NCBI GenBank assembly: GCA_034006985.1
Contig: JAVERT010000002.1
Span: 1 to 64,000 of the forward strand
From: Gudongella sp034006985
GTDB lineage: Bacteria; Bacillota; Clostridia; Tissierellales; Tissierellaceae
Direction: 5' to 3'
Length of the DNA: 64,000 nt
Shown here: positions 25,356 through 34,485 of the stretch, piece after piece
How the letters are laid out: every line of letters begins with the position of its first letter
How positions within the stretch are numbered: position 1 is the first letter of the stretch
Notes under the pieces: generated by a model
The model's input: the letters and a program-made list of their open reading frames with translations, nothing else
Told to the model about the DNA's origin: nothing
Databases searched by the model: none
Translations under genes and position numbers: made by a program

Positions 25356-27878
25356 ATGGCAGAGCTTAATTTTAAGCAGATTACAGACAAATTAAATGAA
25401 GAATTCAGAGGAGAAGGTAGAAAGATTGTATTTTGGTATGACGATAACAAAGATTTTGTAGACGATATTGATTCTTTAGATATTAAGAATGCAAAGGTAT
25501 TTAAGCTAGAGAAGGATAATCAGTTCTATACCAAATATCTTCTTGAAAGAGAGGATGTAGAGTCAAACTATCTGATTTATGCTCCTTTTCCTAAACCAGG
25601 GATTAGAGAAAATCATCTTGAGGATACAGTGCTCTATTCAAAGAGGTTTTATGCAGATAGGGCATCTCTACTTATGGTTGATATTGGGATAGACCAAAAA
25701 CTTAAGCCTGTTATTCAGAAGTATATCAAATTCTTTGGAGCAAAAGATAGGACACAGAGGTTCTATGACCTTAACATGGAGGAATACACAGAGGAGTCAA
25801 TAGAGACTGGGCTAATGAGTGTCCTTACCAGAGCGAAGATAGCATACTTTGATGAAGTAACGAGAGTTGTATTAACTGAGGGTAGCCTTGATGATAACAA
25901 ATATCTTGTGGAGTTCCAGAAGTATGGATTAGTAGAACCTTTTTGGAAAATGTGTGAGTTGCAATATGGATATACTGATCCAAGTCCAAATCTTCAAAAA
26001 TTATTAATTACCATGTTTGTTACATACACGGATAGATATATCCAGGATGAGCTACCTGACTCATGGAAGAGCTTCGTATCTTACAAGTCAGGGAATATAA
26101 TAGCATTCCTTGATAATCTAATGAATAACCTACTATATAAAGAAAAGTATGATGAGCTGTCTAACTATGTTTCTAAAAGTCTAGGGACAAAATCAGTGCT
26201 TGAGAAATATAGCTCTGAAGCCTTGATTCACTGTGATACTTTTAAAGAGATTGATTGGGTAATAATTGATTGGATCAAGGAAAGATTACTAGAAGAGGAT
26301 CTTGGAGCAGCTATTAACGGAAAGTCAATTCCTGAAATATGTCAGGCGAGAAGAAAGAAACACTTTGCTGAAAAGTTCAGATCTGAGTACCACTTATTAG
26401 AAAGTGCTTATCACGTGATTACAGCTGTGAACTATGTAGAGAAGACTGAGTTAGACGATATAATCAGGAAGTACTTGGATGAAGATTATAAGATAGATAG
26501 GAGATATAGAAGGTTCTACTACAACTATGATATGCTCTCCGATGATTCAAGGTTTGAAAAGCTGAGAGAAAGAGTTGAAAATATTTATACGAATAGATAT
26601 CTTGAAAAATCCATCTATAAGTGGAACAAGGCTTTGGAGAAGAAAAAAACTTCCTCTTTACTTCCACCTCAAAGGGAATTCTTCAAACAATATGTACAAA
26701 ATAGCAAGGATAGAGTTGTGGTAATAATCTCTGATGCTATGAGGTATGAAGTTGGTATGGAACTGTTTGAAAGACTAGTCAATGATGAAAAATGTACTCC
26801 AGAGATACAGACAATGATGGGATCTCTACCTTCATTTACAAGACTTGGGATGGCTGCACTACTACCAAACAAAGATATTGAGATAACTGAAGATTACAAA
26901 GTACTTGTTGACGGAAAGGCTTGTGATTCACTAATTCAAAGAGAGTCTATCTTAAAGACCTATTTACCACAAAGCAGGTGTATACAGTTTGATGATATAA
27001 AGAATTTGAACAAGGAAAATCTGAGAGAAGTCTTTACTGGTATGGAGGTAGTGTATGTCTACCACAATCAGATAGATGCAAGAGGAGACAAGGCTAACAC
27101 AGAAAATGAAGTGTTTAATGCTTGTTACGAAGCTATAGATGAAATTCATTCAATGATAAGGAAAATTTCTACTAATGCTAATAGTCACCATTTTATTATT
27201 ACATCAGATCACGGATTTATATACAAGAGATTTAAGATCCAGGAGAAGGATAAAATTACAAATCTTTCTGAGAAGACCGACTTAGTAAATAGAAGGTTTA
27301 TAGTTTCAAAGAACCCAATAGTGGATGATGGGATAATATCATTTCAGTTGGGAGAGATGATGGGAAATAAAGATAGTAGATATGTGAGTGTTCCAATTAG
27401 TTCAAATATATATAAACTACCTGGAGGGGGGCAAAACTTTGTCCATGGAGGATCTTCACCTCAGGAGTTGATCATACCAGTAATAGATGTAAAGGTTGAA
27501 AGATACCATACTGAGACTAAACCAGCAAGAATTGCCTTAGTTAGCATGTTTCAGAAGGTAACAAATTTAATAGTATCCCTGGACTTTATGCAGAATGAAC
27601 CTGTCTCAGATGTGGTAAAAGAGACGACATATAAGATTTTCTTTATTTCAGAAGATAATGAGAGAATTTCAAATGAAAATATTTATGTAGCTGATAAAAA
27701 AGACAGTGATACAAATAAGAGGATATTTAGAATGAAGTTTAACTTTAAGAATATGGTTTATGATAAGAATAAGAGATACTTTCTTGTAGCGGTGGATGAT
27801 AAAAATGATGTTGAGATAATAAGACATGAGGTAGTAATGGATATTGCTTTTTCTAACGATTACGGATTTGATGTATAA
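25356..27878 (+). CDS. pglZ: BREX alkaline-phosphatase-superfamily protein PglZ
   Basis: The 840-residue protein carries the PglZ domain with SDAMRYEVG (Asp460) and TSDHGFIYKRF (Asp618, His619), residues that would bind metal in the alkaline-phosphatase fold. The C-terminal beta-rich domain ends near VVMDIAFSNDYGFDV. PglZ is the signature protein of all BREX types. It follows pglX by 15 bases with GGGAGG, and brxL follows after 13 bases. It is complete. Confidence 0.95.
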   Translation: MAELNFKQITDKLNEEFRGEGRKIVFWYDDNKDFVDDIDSLDIKNAKVFKLEKDNQFYTKYLLEREDVESNYLIYAPFPKPGIRENHLEDTVLYSKRFYADRASLLMVDIGIDQKLKPVIQKYIKFFGAKDRTQRFYDLNMEEYTEESIETGLMSVLTRAKIAYFDEVTRVVLTEGSLDDNKYLVEFQKYGLVEPFWKMCELQYGYTDPSPNLQKLLITMFVTYTDRYIQDELPDSWKSFVSYKSGNIIAFLDNLMNNLLYKEKYDELSNYVSKSLGTKSVLEKYSSEALIHCDTFKEIDWVIIDWIKERLLEEDLGAAINGKSIPEICQARRKKHFAEKFRSEYHLLESAYHVITAVNYVEKTELDDIIRKYLDEDYKIDRRYRRFYYNYDMLSDDSRFEKLRERVENIYTNRYLEKSIYKWNKALEKKKTSSLLPPQREFFKQYVQNSKDRVVVIISDAMRYEVGMELFERLVNDEKCTPEIQTMMGSLPSFTRLGMAALLPNKDIEITEDYKVLVDGKACDSLIQRESILKTYLPQSRCIQFDDIKNLNKENLREVFTGMEVVYVYHNQIDARGDKANTENEVFNACYEAIDEIHSMIRKISTNANSHHFIITSDHGFIYKRFKIQEKDKITNLSEKTDLVNRRFIVSKNPIVDDGIISFQLGEMMGNKDSRYVSVPISSNIYKLPGGGQNFVHGGSSPQELIIPVIDVKVERYHTETKPARIALVSMFQKVTNLIVSLDFMQNEPVSDVVKETTYKIFFISEDNERISNENIYVADKKDSDTNKRIFRMKFNFKNMVYDKNKRYFLVAVDDKNDVEIIRHEVVMDIAFSNDYGFDV

Positions 27879-27891
27879 GGAGGGATTGTAG

Positions 27892-30027
27892 ATGGATGAG
27901 AGACATGATAATGAGGATGAAATAAAAGATGAACATTTTGAAGATGATTTTGAGTCTTTTGGTTCAGAGGATGATTCAAAGGAGACAATCCCTTCTGCTG
28001 GCTATTTAAATGACAAACTGAATATGATTTTTGAAGGAAAAATAGTTAGAAAAGACCTTACTAAGAAGATAAAGGAAGGGGCCAATGTTCCTGTTTATGT
28101 TCTTGAGTATCTACTTGGTATGTACTGTGCAACCCAGGAAGAAGAAGCAATAGTAGAAGGAGTAAAGACTGTAAAGAGAATCCTTGCAGAGAATTTTGTA
28201 AGACCAGATGAGGCACAAAAGGTTATATCAAAGCTAAGGGAAAGAGGAACATACACTGTAATTGACAAGATTTCTGTTAAACTAAATTACCGTGAGGACA
28301 GATATGAGGCTGAGTTTTCAAATCTAGGAATATCAAATGTTCCCATAGCCGAAAAGTACGCATCGGACTATGAAAGACTTCTAGGTGGAGGAATATGGTG
28401 CATAGTTCAGCTTGAATACTTTTATGATGAAGCGGATAAATCAAGAATTCCATTTATAATATCCAAACTGACACCAATACAGATGCCTAATCTTGATCTA
28501 AAGAATGCCCTTGAAGGACGCGCTAGGTTTACCAAGGATGAATGGATAGATGTATTACTTAGGTCAATAGGGATGGAACCATCTAGATTTACTCATAGAG
28601 TTAAGATGCTTCTTCTTATCAGAATGATTCCACTTGTAGAGAATAACTTTAACTTGTGTGAGTTGGGCCCAAGAGGGACTGGTAAATCTCATGTTTACAA
28701 GGAAATATCACCAAATAGTATACTTGTATCGGGTGGACAGACTACTGTTGCAAACTTATTTTATAATATGTCTTCAAAAACAGTTGGTCTTGTTGGTATA
28801 TGGGACTGTGTAGCATTTGATGAAGTTGCTGGAATAAAGTTCAAGGACTATGATGGAATACAAATAATGAAGGATTATATGGCATCGGGATCATTCTCAA
28901 GAGGAAAAGAAGAAAAGAATGCCTCAGCATCCATGGTATTTGTTGGTAATATAAATCAGAGCGTAGATGTACTACTTAAAACATCGCACCTGTTTGATCC
29001 ATTTCCAGAAACTATGGCATATGATAGCGCTTTTTTTGACAGAATGCATTGCTATCTGCCAGGATGGGAGATACCAAAATACAGACCAGAGTTCTTTACT
29101 AATGATTATGGACTTATCACAGACTACCTTTCAGAGTTTTTAAGAGAATTGAGGAAATCATCATATGCGGATGCCTTCGATCAGTATTTTAAGCTAGGAA
29201 ACAACTTGAATCAGCGTGATGTGATAGCAGTAAGGAAGATGGTATCAGGTCTTGTTAAGCTTATATATCCACACGGAGTATTCAATAGAGAAGATGTTGA
29301 AGAAATCCTAAGGTATGCACTTGAAAGCAGGAGAAGAGTTAAAGAGCAGCTTAAGAAGATAGGTGGGATGGAATTCTATGATGTAAACTTCTCATACATA
29401 GACAATGAGACATTTGCAGAGGAATTTGTTCCAGTACCAGAACAAGGTGGAGGAAAGCTAATACCTGAGGGAATACACAAACCTGGACAAGTTTATACTG
29501 TAAGTAGAGGAAAATCTGGAATGCTTGGAGTCTATAAGCTTGAAACAGAAATGGTAACAGGATCGGGTAAGTTTGAACGTACTGGTCTTGGATCAGACAG
29601 GGAAGCTAAGGAATCTATAGATACAGCTTACAGATACCTGAAAGCCAATAGTAAGAATATTAGTGGAACTATAAGCATGTCGAATAAAGATTATCTGATG
29701 CATCTACAGGATCTTAATGGTGTAGGAATAACTAATCAGCTATCACTTGCAGCAATGGTAGGATTGTGCTCAGCAGCACTTCACAAACCACTTCAAAGCA
29801 GTTTGGCTGTACTAGGAAGCATAAGTATTAGTGGTACTATAATAAAGGTAGAGGAGCTTGCTAATGTCCTACAAGTATGCCTTGATAGTGGAGCTAAAAA
29901 AGTTCTATTACCAATAACATCCGCAGTTGATATGTCATCAGTACCACCAGAATTGATGGGTAAGTTCAATCTTATATTCTATCAAACAGCAGAGGATGCA
30001 GTGTTTAAAGCTTTAGGAGTTGAGTGA
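27892..30027 (+). CDS. brxL: BREX Lon-like ATPase BrxL
   Basis: The 711-residue protein has an N-terminal DUF4357-like BrxL domain, an AAA+ core with Walker A GPRGTGKSH (residues 259-267) and WDCVAFDEVAGI as the Walker B region, and a C-terminal Lon-like domain (SLAVLGSISISGTIIKVEEL... GAKKVLLP). BrxL distinguishes type 1 BREX from type 2 loci. I do not see a clear Lon catalytic Ser, so proteolysis should not be assumed. It ends the six-gene operon, 74 bases before the DNA-binding/Doc pair. Confidence 0.93.
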   Translation: MDERHDNEDEIKDEHFEDDFESFGSEDDSKETIPSAGYLNDKLNMIFEGKIVRKDLTKKIKEGANVPVYVLEYLLGMYCATQEEEAIVEGVKTVKRILAENFVRPDEAQKVISKLRERGTYTVIDKISVKLNYREDRYEAEFSNLGISNVPIAEKYASDYERLLGGGIWCIVQLEYFYDEADKSRIPFIISKLTPIQMPNLDLKNALEGRARFTKDEWIDVLLRSIGMEPSRFTHRVKMLLLIRMIPLVENNFNLCELGPRGTGKSHVYKEISPNSILVSGGQTTVANLFYNMSSKTVGLVGIWDCVAFDEVAGIKFKDYDGIQIMKDYMASGSFSRGKEEKNASASMVFVGNINQSVDVLLKTSHLFDPFPETMAYDSAFFDRMHCYLPGWEIPKYRPEFFTNDYGLITDYLSEFLRELRKSSYADAFDQYFKLGNNLNQRDVIAVRKMVSGLVKLIYPHGVFNREDVEEILRYALESRRRVKEQLKKIGGMEFYDVNFSYIDNETFAEEFVPVPEQGGGKLIPEGIHKPGQVYTVSRGKSGMLGVYKLETEMVTGSGKFERTGLGSDREAKESIDTAYRYLKANSKNISGTISMSNKDYLMHLQDLNGVGITNQLSLAAMVGLCSAALHKPLQSSLAVLGSISISGTIIKVEELANVLQVCLDSGAKKVLLPITSAVDMSSVPPELMGKFNLIFYQTAEDAVFKALGVE

Positions 30028-30100
30028 TAAGTGATTTTATCAAAAATAGAATCTAAGCTAAAAAAATATTTTCTAATATTTAGTTAAAGAGGTGAAGTAA

Positions 30101-31120
30101 ATGGAAAGAAATTTAACTAATTCAGATATAGATAGACAGAATGTCCTAAATAATGAAATTGCTTTAAATGAAATTCAAAAAACAGCGAAGATCATTGGGA
30201 TTATTTTCGAAGGGAAAATTATGTTTACAAAAAATATGATAGCAGAGTTTTATGATGTAGATATAAGAACTATTGAAAGATATAGTAGTAAGTTTTCTGA
30301 TGAATTGAAAAATAATGGATATGAGATATTAAAAGGTAAAAGACTTAAAGAATTTTTGAAGGCAATAGATGAGCAAAAGGTTCCCGACATAAGTGTCGGG
30401 AAGGTAACGCCACAGCTTGCAATATATGACTTTAGAGCATTTTTAAATATTGGAATGTTGCTTGTTGAAAGTGAAAATGCCCGTGTTTTAAGACAAATGA
30501 TTTTAGATGTTGTTATTGATACGATTAATCAAAAAACAGGTGGATCAACAAAATATATTAATCAAAGAGATCGTGACTTTTTAGGTGCATTTTTACAGGG
30601 AGAGAATTACCGTAAAGAATTTACAGATGCTCTAAGAGATTGTGTTGAGATGGGTAAATTTAAATACGCAAGATATACGGATATGATTTACCAAAGTATA
30701 TTTAAAGAAAAAGCAAAAGAATATAGGGAAATTCTCAAATTAAAGAGTAAAGATACAGTAAGGGATACTTTTTATTCAGAGATATTAGATTTAGTTGCTG
30801 CTTATGAATGTGGACTTGCAGATTTACTCAAAAAAAATTCAATTGAAAAGAATAGAAAACTTACAAGTTGGGAAGTGGATGCTATTTTTCATGAATTTGA
30901 AAACTTACCACATTGGAAACCTTTAATTACAAGTGGTAGAAACAAAATGGCAAGTAGAGATTTAGCTTTAAGGGATGCCTTTCATAAACAGCTAGAAGAC
31001 TATATAAAGCCTCTAGAATCTGGAGAATTTGATCGATTCTTAGGAAGTGAGGGGGATACGATTGAAAAGTTAATGAAAGAAAATGCTGAAGTTCTTAAAA
31101 GGTTAAAGGAGCGTGGATGA
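30101..31120 (+). CDS. RhuM/KilA-like DNA-binding partner of the Doc toxin
   Basis: The 339-residue protein starts with a helix-turn-helix-like part (MFTKNMIAEFYDVDIRTIERYSSKF), then a region like the virulence-associated RhuM or phage anti-repressor family (FRAFLNIGMLLVESENARVLRQMILDVV), then a helical C-terminus ending in a coiled segment. It is followed after one base by a Doc-like gene with GGAG inside its own end, a toxin-antitoxin arrangement. I infer that it binds DNA and neutralises or represses Doc. It has its own AGAGGTG site and could be read with brxL, since no terminator lies between them. Confidence 0.65.
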   Translation: MERNLTNSDIDRQNVLNNEIALNEIQKTAKIIGIIFEGKIMFTKNMIAEFYDVDIRTIERYSSKFSDELKNNGYEILKGKRLKEFLKAIDEQKVPDISVGKVTPQLAIYDFRAFLNIGMLLVESENARVLRQMILDVVIDTINQKTGGSTKYINQRDRDFLGAFLQGENYRKEFTDALRDCVEMGKFKYARYTDMIYQSIFKEKAKEYREILKLKSKDTVRDTFYSEILDLVAAYECGLADLLKKNSIEKNRKLTSWEVDAIFHEFENLPHWKPLITSGRNKMASRDLALRDAFHKQLEDYIKPLESGEFDRFLGSEGDTIEKLMKENAEVLKRLKERG

Positions 31121-31121
31121 T

Positions 31122-31562
31122 ATGAATTCATACTCTTATATTACTATTGAAGAAGCGTTAGATATTCATATAAAAACAGTTAAAAATAGCGGTGGAGGTA
31201 TGACTCAGTGCATTGACAGCAATAGACTTGACAGTGTATTAAATAATATTCAGAACGATGATTACTATCCTGCATTTGTTGACAAGTTAACACATTTATT
31301 TTTTTCTGTTTGTCAATTTCATTGTTTCGCAGATGGAAATAAAAGGATGGCAATCACTTTATCAACTCAATTTTTACTGAAAAATGGATTTGTATTTATA
31401 GCTAAAGATTTTATTTCTAAAATGGAGAATATTAGTTATCATGTTGCTGCTGGAAAAATAGACAAAGAATTGGTCTATAAAATTATGACTTCAGTTATAG
31501 ATGGTGATTACGAAATCAATGAAGAGATAAAACTTGAGATCCTCAATGCAATAAAAGATTAG
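31122..31562 (+). CDS. Doc/Fic-family toxin
   Basis: The 146-residue protein has the Fic core motif HCFADGNKR at residues 67-75, matching HxFx[D/N][A/G]NKR; the Asp and short size place it in the death-on-curing branch. The conserved N-terminal IDSNRLDSVLNN is also present. Doc of phage P1 phosphorylates EF-Tu; related enzymes transfer AMP. The start is taken at ATG 31122 (GGAG ten bases before) instead of GTG 31113, which overlaps the binding site. It forms a pair with the preceding DNA-binding gene. Confidence 0.85.
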   Translation: MNSYSYITIEEALDIHIKTVKNSGGGMTQCIDSNRLDSVLNNIQNDDYYPAFVDKLTHLFFSVCQFHCFADGNKRMAITLSTQFLLKNGFVFIAKDFISKMENISYHVAAGKIDKELVYKIMTSVIDGDYEINEEIKLEILNAIKD

Positions 31563-32157
31563 AAGAAAGAGTAATGTATTAAAATCTCAATAATAAATCT
31601 AATTTATAATTTTTTTCCAACAAATAAAAAAGTGTCCGCTAAAGGATTATACTCAGAATGAAGCACGGGGAAAAAGCATATAATTATTGTTAATGAACGG
31701 GACAGCTGTAGGAAGCGTAAAATATACCCTTGTTTATTGGATCAGAGTTGCTTTTTTATAAAATATTGAAGGAGGTCTATAATATGCTAGGTTCTTTATT
31801 TAAGATTGTTTTTTATCCATTCATGTTATTTGCATTGGTATTAAGGGAGTTAATTAAGAAGGCATAGATTTGTAATTTGAGAGATCCAATTTGTAAGTCA
31901 ATAAACATGAACTAAAGTATAAGGAATTATTTAATACGGATTTAGCTACTTTTAGAATAGAGAATAGCAAAGAGTTAATAAGTTATACACTGAAATCTGA
32001 CGTAAATAATTATCACATAATGAACATTTCAAAAAATATGATAATATAATTATTGAATTGTCATAGCTAGCATCTGCTGTGTAGAATTTTACATTCACTA
32101 AGGGCTGGTGACTGTTAATTGACTTGAAAAACCATAAGGTTTAAGAGGTGTAATTAT
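31563..32157 (+). other. Intergenic region at the end of the defence island
   Basis: This 595-base stretch holds one short well-signalled ORF (31784-31867) and otherwise decayed sequence. A 50-codon open stretch at 31900-32049 (ends SKNMII) has no start codon and may be a gene remnant. No tRNA, attachment-site repeat or insertion-sequence end was recognised. Confidence 0.5.
31784..31867 (+). CDS. 27-residue hydrophobic peptide
   Basis: A perfect GGAGG (31771-31775) stands eight bases before ATG 31784. The peptide MLGSLFKIVFYPFMLFALVL plus RELIKKA is a single membrane helix with a basic tail. That shape fits small membrane peptides, including some type I toxins, but also assembly or signalling peptides. 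No antisense RNA promoter was identified. It is too short to be caught by a usual gene finder. Confidence 0.5.
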   Translation: MLGSLFKIVFYPFMLFALVLRELIKKA

Positions 32158-32502
32158 ATGAGTAATTTAAAAACTCAGAATGAAAAGATCGAAGTTACAT
32201 ATAATGTTTTTTCAAAAGATCAAAAGATGCTCCCTTTTGGATCTGATAATGGTATTGGTATAAGAATAGATTCAAATCAAATAAATGAGTATGATAACGA
32301 TAATTTAGAAGGTGCGATTATTTATTTAGAAAAGAAGTTTCCACTTCCTTCGGCTGGAGCAACAGCAGATTTAGGAGGAGGCTTGCAACATCATTTAAGA
32401 GATTTTTCGCATCATCCTACAATTGTGGGGCTTGTTTTTTCAATATATCGAATATTTAAAAGATCTAGACATTATACAATTTACAGCTATGAGATTAAAT
32501 AA
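32158..32502 (+). CDS. Hypothetical protein with HHLRDFSHHPT motif
   Basis: The 114-residue protein starts with a polar region (KIEVTYNVFSKDQKMLPFG) and then a striking segment, GGGLQHHLRDFSHHPTIVGL, followed by FSIYRIFKR. I have the impression that this His-rich motif occurs inside larger proteins of accessory regions, so the gene may be a shortened member, but I cannot name the family. AAGAGGTG lies before the ATG. It is in the same direction as the BREX island and the next gene. Confidence 0.6.
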   Translation: MSNLKTQNEKIEVTYNVFSKDQKMLPFGSDNGIGIRIDSNQINEYDNDNLEGAIIYLEKKFPLPSAGATADLGGGLQHHLRDFSHHPTIVGLVFSIYRIFKRSRHYTIYSYEIK

Positions 32503-32595
32503 TAATGACACTTATTATTTAGTAGTAAAAATTACTGAAATTCAAAGATTAATTTAAAAATCGGAAATATCCTATATATGAAAAGGGGTAATGAC

Positions 32596-33852
32596 ATGAA
32601 AAAAAGAGTTATAAATTGTAAGTGTGATTTTTGCAATATAGAACTAAAGACCTATAAAATGACTTCATTTATATGCCCAAATTGTGGAGAACAACTTTAT
32701 GTAAAAGATAATACATATTATCAAAAATTAAATTCAGAAATAGAAAAAGTTAATGAAGAAGATATTGAAGCAATGAAGAATGATACTGGTAAAATTAAAA
32801 AGATTATTTCTAAAGATGAATTCGTAGAAATTAAAAATATGATTTTAAAGATGATTGAATTACTTAAAGATCCAGGTATAGAGTTAGGTGTCAAAGCAGT
32901 TATTGTGGCATCATTTGTTTATTTGATATCACCTATAGATATGATTCCAGATATAATACCCGGTTGGGGTTATTTAGATGATATTGCAATAATAATGATT
33001 GCAGCAAAAATTATTTCAGATATGATCGGAGATAATATAGACATATTTCAGAATAAAAGAAAGAATAAGACTAAAATGAGTATGATTGTTTATTCCTTAG
33101 TGGAGGATGACGAAAATTTAGATTATAATTATATTGAAGAAAAATTTTTTAAATTGTGGTTTATAAAATTAAAAGACCTTAAAAAATATGGGGTGAAGAT
33201 TAATGGAGATTTACTACCAAAATTTCACGAGAATTATATTAGTCACCCTTATTTAAATAAGACATTGATTCCTATGAAAAATTATGATTCTACTGTTGCA
33301 GATAGTATATTGGATGAATACAAAGAATTTGCAAGGATTTTAGGCGCAAAGCGAATTGAAATTGATATTTTAGACTCAAATGAGGATAATATTGAATTAG
33401 ATGGAAGTGTAAAGGGAAAAATTAAAGTAGAAATAGGAGCTGGAGGTAAGAAAGAAAGTAAAGTAAATAATAGCAAACAAAGTTATTTATACCAAGAATT
33501 TGGAGAATTTGATAAAATTCATTTAGAAGGAGTTAGTCATTTTATGTGGATTTTTACAGATATGTCATTTTATAATAAATTATTAGAATCAAGAATTAAC
33601 AACAATCTCTTAAGACAGGAGCATAATAATATTTATTCAACGTCAGAATTAATAAATGATGAAATTAGAGCTAATATTAATAAGAAAAACAATCTTAGTG
33701 TAAAGATGAAAATAAGTAAATATGTTAAGCGTAGTGTTAAAATTTATATAGAATTTTATGAATTACCTGAAGCGATTAAGATTGATAGAGAAAACATAAT
33801 TAAAAAGTTTAATGAGATAATGGAAGTAAGAAGGGCACAATTAGAACAGTAG
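32596..33852 (+). CDS. Zn-ribbon/DUF1232 protein with a large unknown C-terminal domain
   Basis: The 418-residue protein has a zinc ribbon (CKCDFCNIELK... CPNCGEQL, residues about 7-34) and a DUF1232 (YkvA-like) segment, VIVASFVYLISPIDMIPDIIPGWGYLDDI, near residue 99, which is a short membrane-associated hairpin. A 250-residue C-terminal domain follows that I do not recognise. DUF1232 proteins are of unknown function. The start at ATG 32596 uses AAAAGGGG; an upstream ATG at 32578 has no site. The unusual domain mix suggests a membrane-linked accessory or defence role, but this is only inference. Confidence 0.65.
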   Translation: MKKRVINCKCDFCNIELKTYKMTSFICPNCGEQLYVKDNTYYQKLNSEIEKVNEEDIEAMKNDTGKIKKIISKDEFVEIKNMILKMIELLKDPGIELGVKAVIVASFVYLISPIDMIPDIIPGWGYLDDIAIIMIAAKIISDMIGDNIDIFQNKRKNKTKMSMIVYSLVEDDENLDYNYIEEKFFKLWFIKLKDLKKYGVKINGDLLPKFHENYISHPYLNKTLIPMKNYDSTVADSILDEYKEFARILGAKRIEIDILDSNEDNIELDGSVKGKIKVEIGAGGKKESKVNNSKQSYLYQEFGEFDKIHLEGVSHFMWIFTDMSFYNKLLESRINNNLLRQEHNNIYSTSELINDEIRANINKKNNLSVKMKISKYVKRSVKIYIEFYELPEAIKIDRENIIKKFNEIMEVRRAQLEQ

Positions 33853-33925
33853 TAGATATTATAACAAAACATCTATGCTAGGCATGAGCTTAAAACCTAC
33901 TTTAAATGCCTATAAAAAACCATCT

Positions 33926-33968
33926 AAAACTACAGATTTAGAATATAACCATTCTGTCTGCAGTTTTT
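33926..33968 (+). terminator. Terminator/attenuator-like hairpin before DUF6054 copy 1
   Basis: AAAACTACAGA...AGAAT pairs with ATTCT...CTGCAGTTTT and runs into TTTTTTA. It ends the previous transcript or attenuates the following gene. The equivalent hairpin occurs before copy 2. Confidence 0.55.
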
Positions 33969-34359
33969 TATCTAATTAATATAAGTAAAAAAGGAGTTAA
34001 ATAAATGAGCAAAGATAATTTCAAAGTTTCATTAGATGCACTAAGTACATTAGAAATAATAAAAAATGCACAGACTTCAGAGCTAGTACATGAAGAAATT
34101 ATAGATGTTGGCAATGGGAAAATGGTAGCTACACTAATATTTGAAAAGTATTTTATAAGAGCAAGTAATAGAGCTGCGCTTATAATTACATTGGACAATA
34201 TTGATGGAGTTACAGATTTACGAGTAGTTTCTACAGGAAGTTCACAAGGCGTGTTTTTAAATTTTGATTGGGGAGCGGCAGATAGTTTTGTAAGTAGTGT
34301 AAGAAAAGCTTTAAAAGACTATATAGTTGAGTAAAAGAAAGGTAGAGAAAGATGGATAT
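33951..34359 (+). repeat. Direct repeat unit A (0.4 kb) carrying DUF6054 copy 1
   Basis: From ATTCTGTCTGCAGTTTTT to AGATGGATAT this unit is nearly identical to 35897-36306, including the leader, the gene and about 25 bases after the stop. The homology begins in the 3' arm of the preceding hairpin. Confidence 0.9.
34005..34334 (+). CDS. DUF6054-family protein, copy 1
   Basis: The 109-residue protein (MSKDNFKVSLDALSTLEIIK...) differs from the protein at 35952 by one residue, Asp67 versus Glu67. It has an alternating alpha/beta pattern and no signal peptide, so it is probably a small cytoplasmic domain. I believe this is the DUF6054 family, for which no function is known. AAAAAAGGAG precedes the ATG. 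Most base changes between the copies are silent, which suggests either selection on both or recent conversion. Confidence 0.75.
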   Translation: MSKDNFKVSLDALSTLEIIKNAQTSELVHEEIIDVGNGKMVATLIFEKYFIRASNRAALIITLDNIDGVTDLRVVSTGSSQGVFLNFDWGAADSFVSSVRKALKDYIVE

Positions 34360-34485
34360 AAAAAAGTAAAAGCAAAAAGTGTAGTTGCTTTTCTATTAAC
34401 TTACATTTGGGAATAATGGCTAGAAATCTTGTAAGGGTAAATAAGATATAAGTAGTATATAAGTATGTAGAGTTAGTAGATAGTA

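Noticed and set aside
27892..30027. BrxL as an active Lon protease
   Set aside because: The C-terminal domain is Lon-like, but I could not find a convincing Ser-Lys catalytic pair, so proteolysis is not claimed.
31900..32049. Plus-strand open stretch of about 50 codons
   Set aside because: No start codon or ribosome binding site; possible remnant only.
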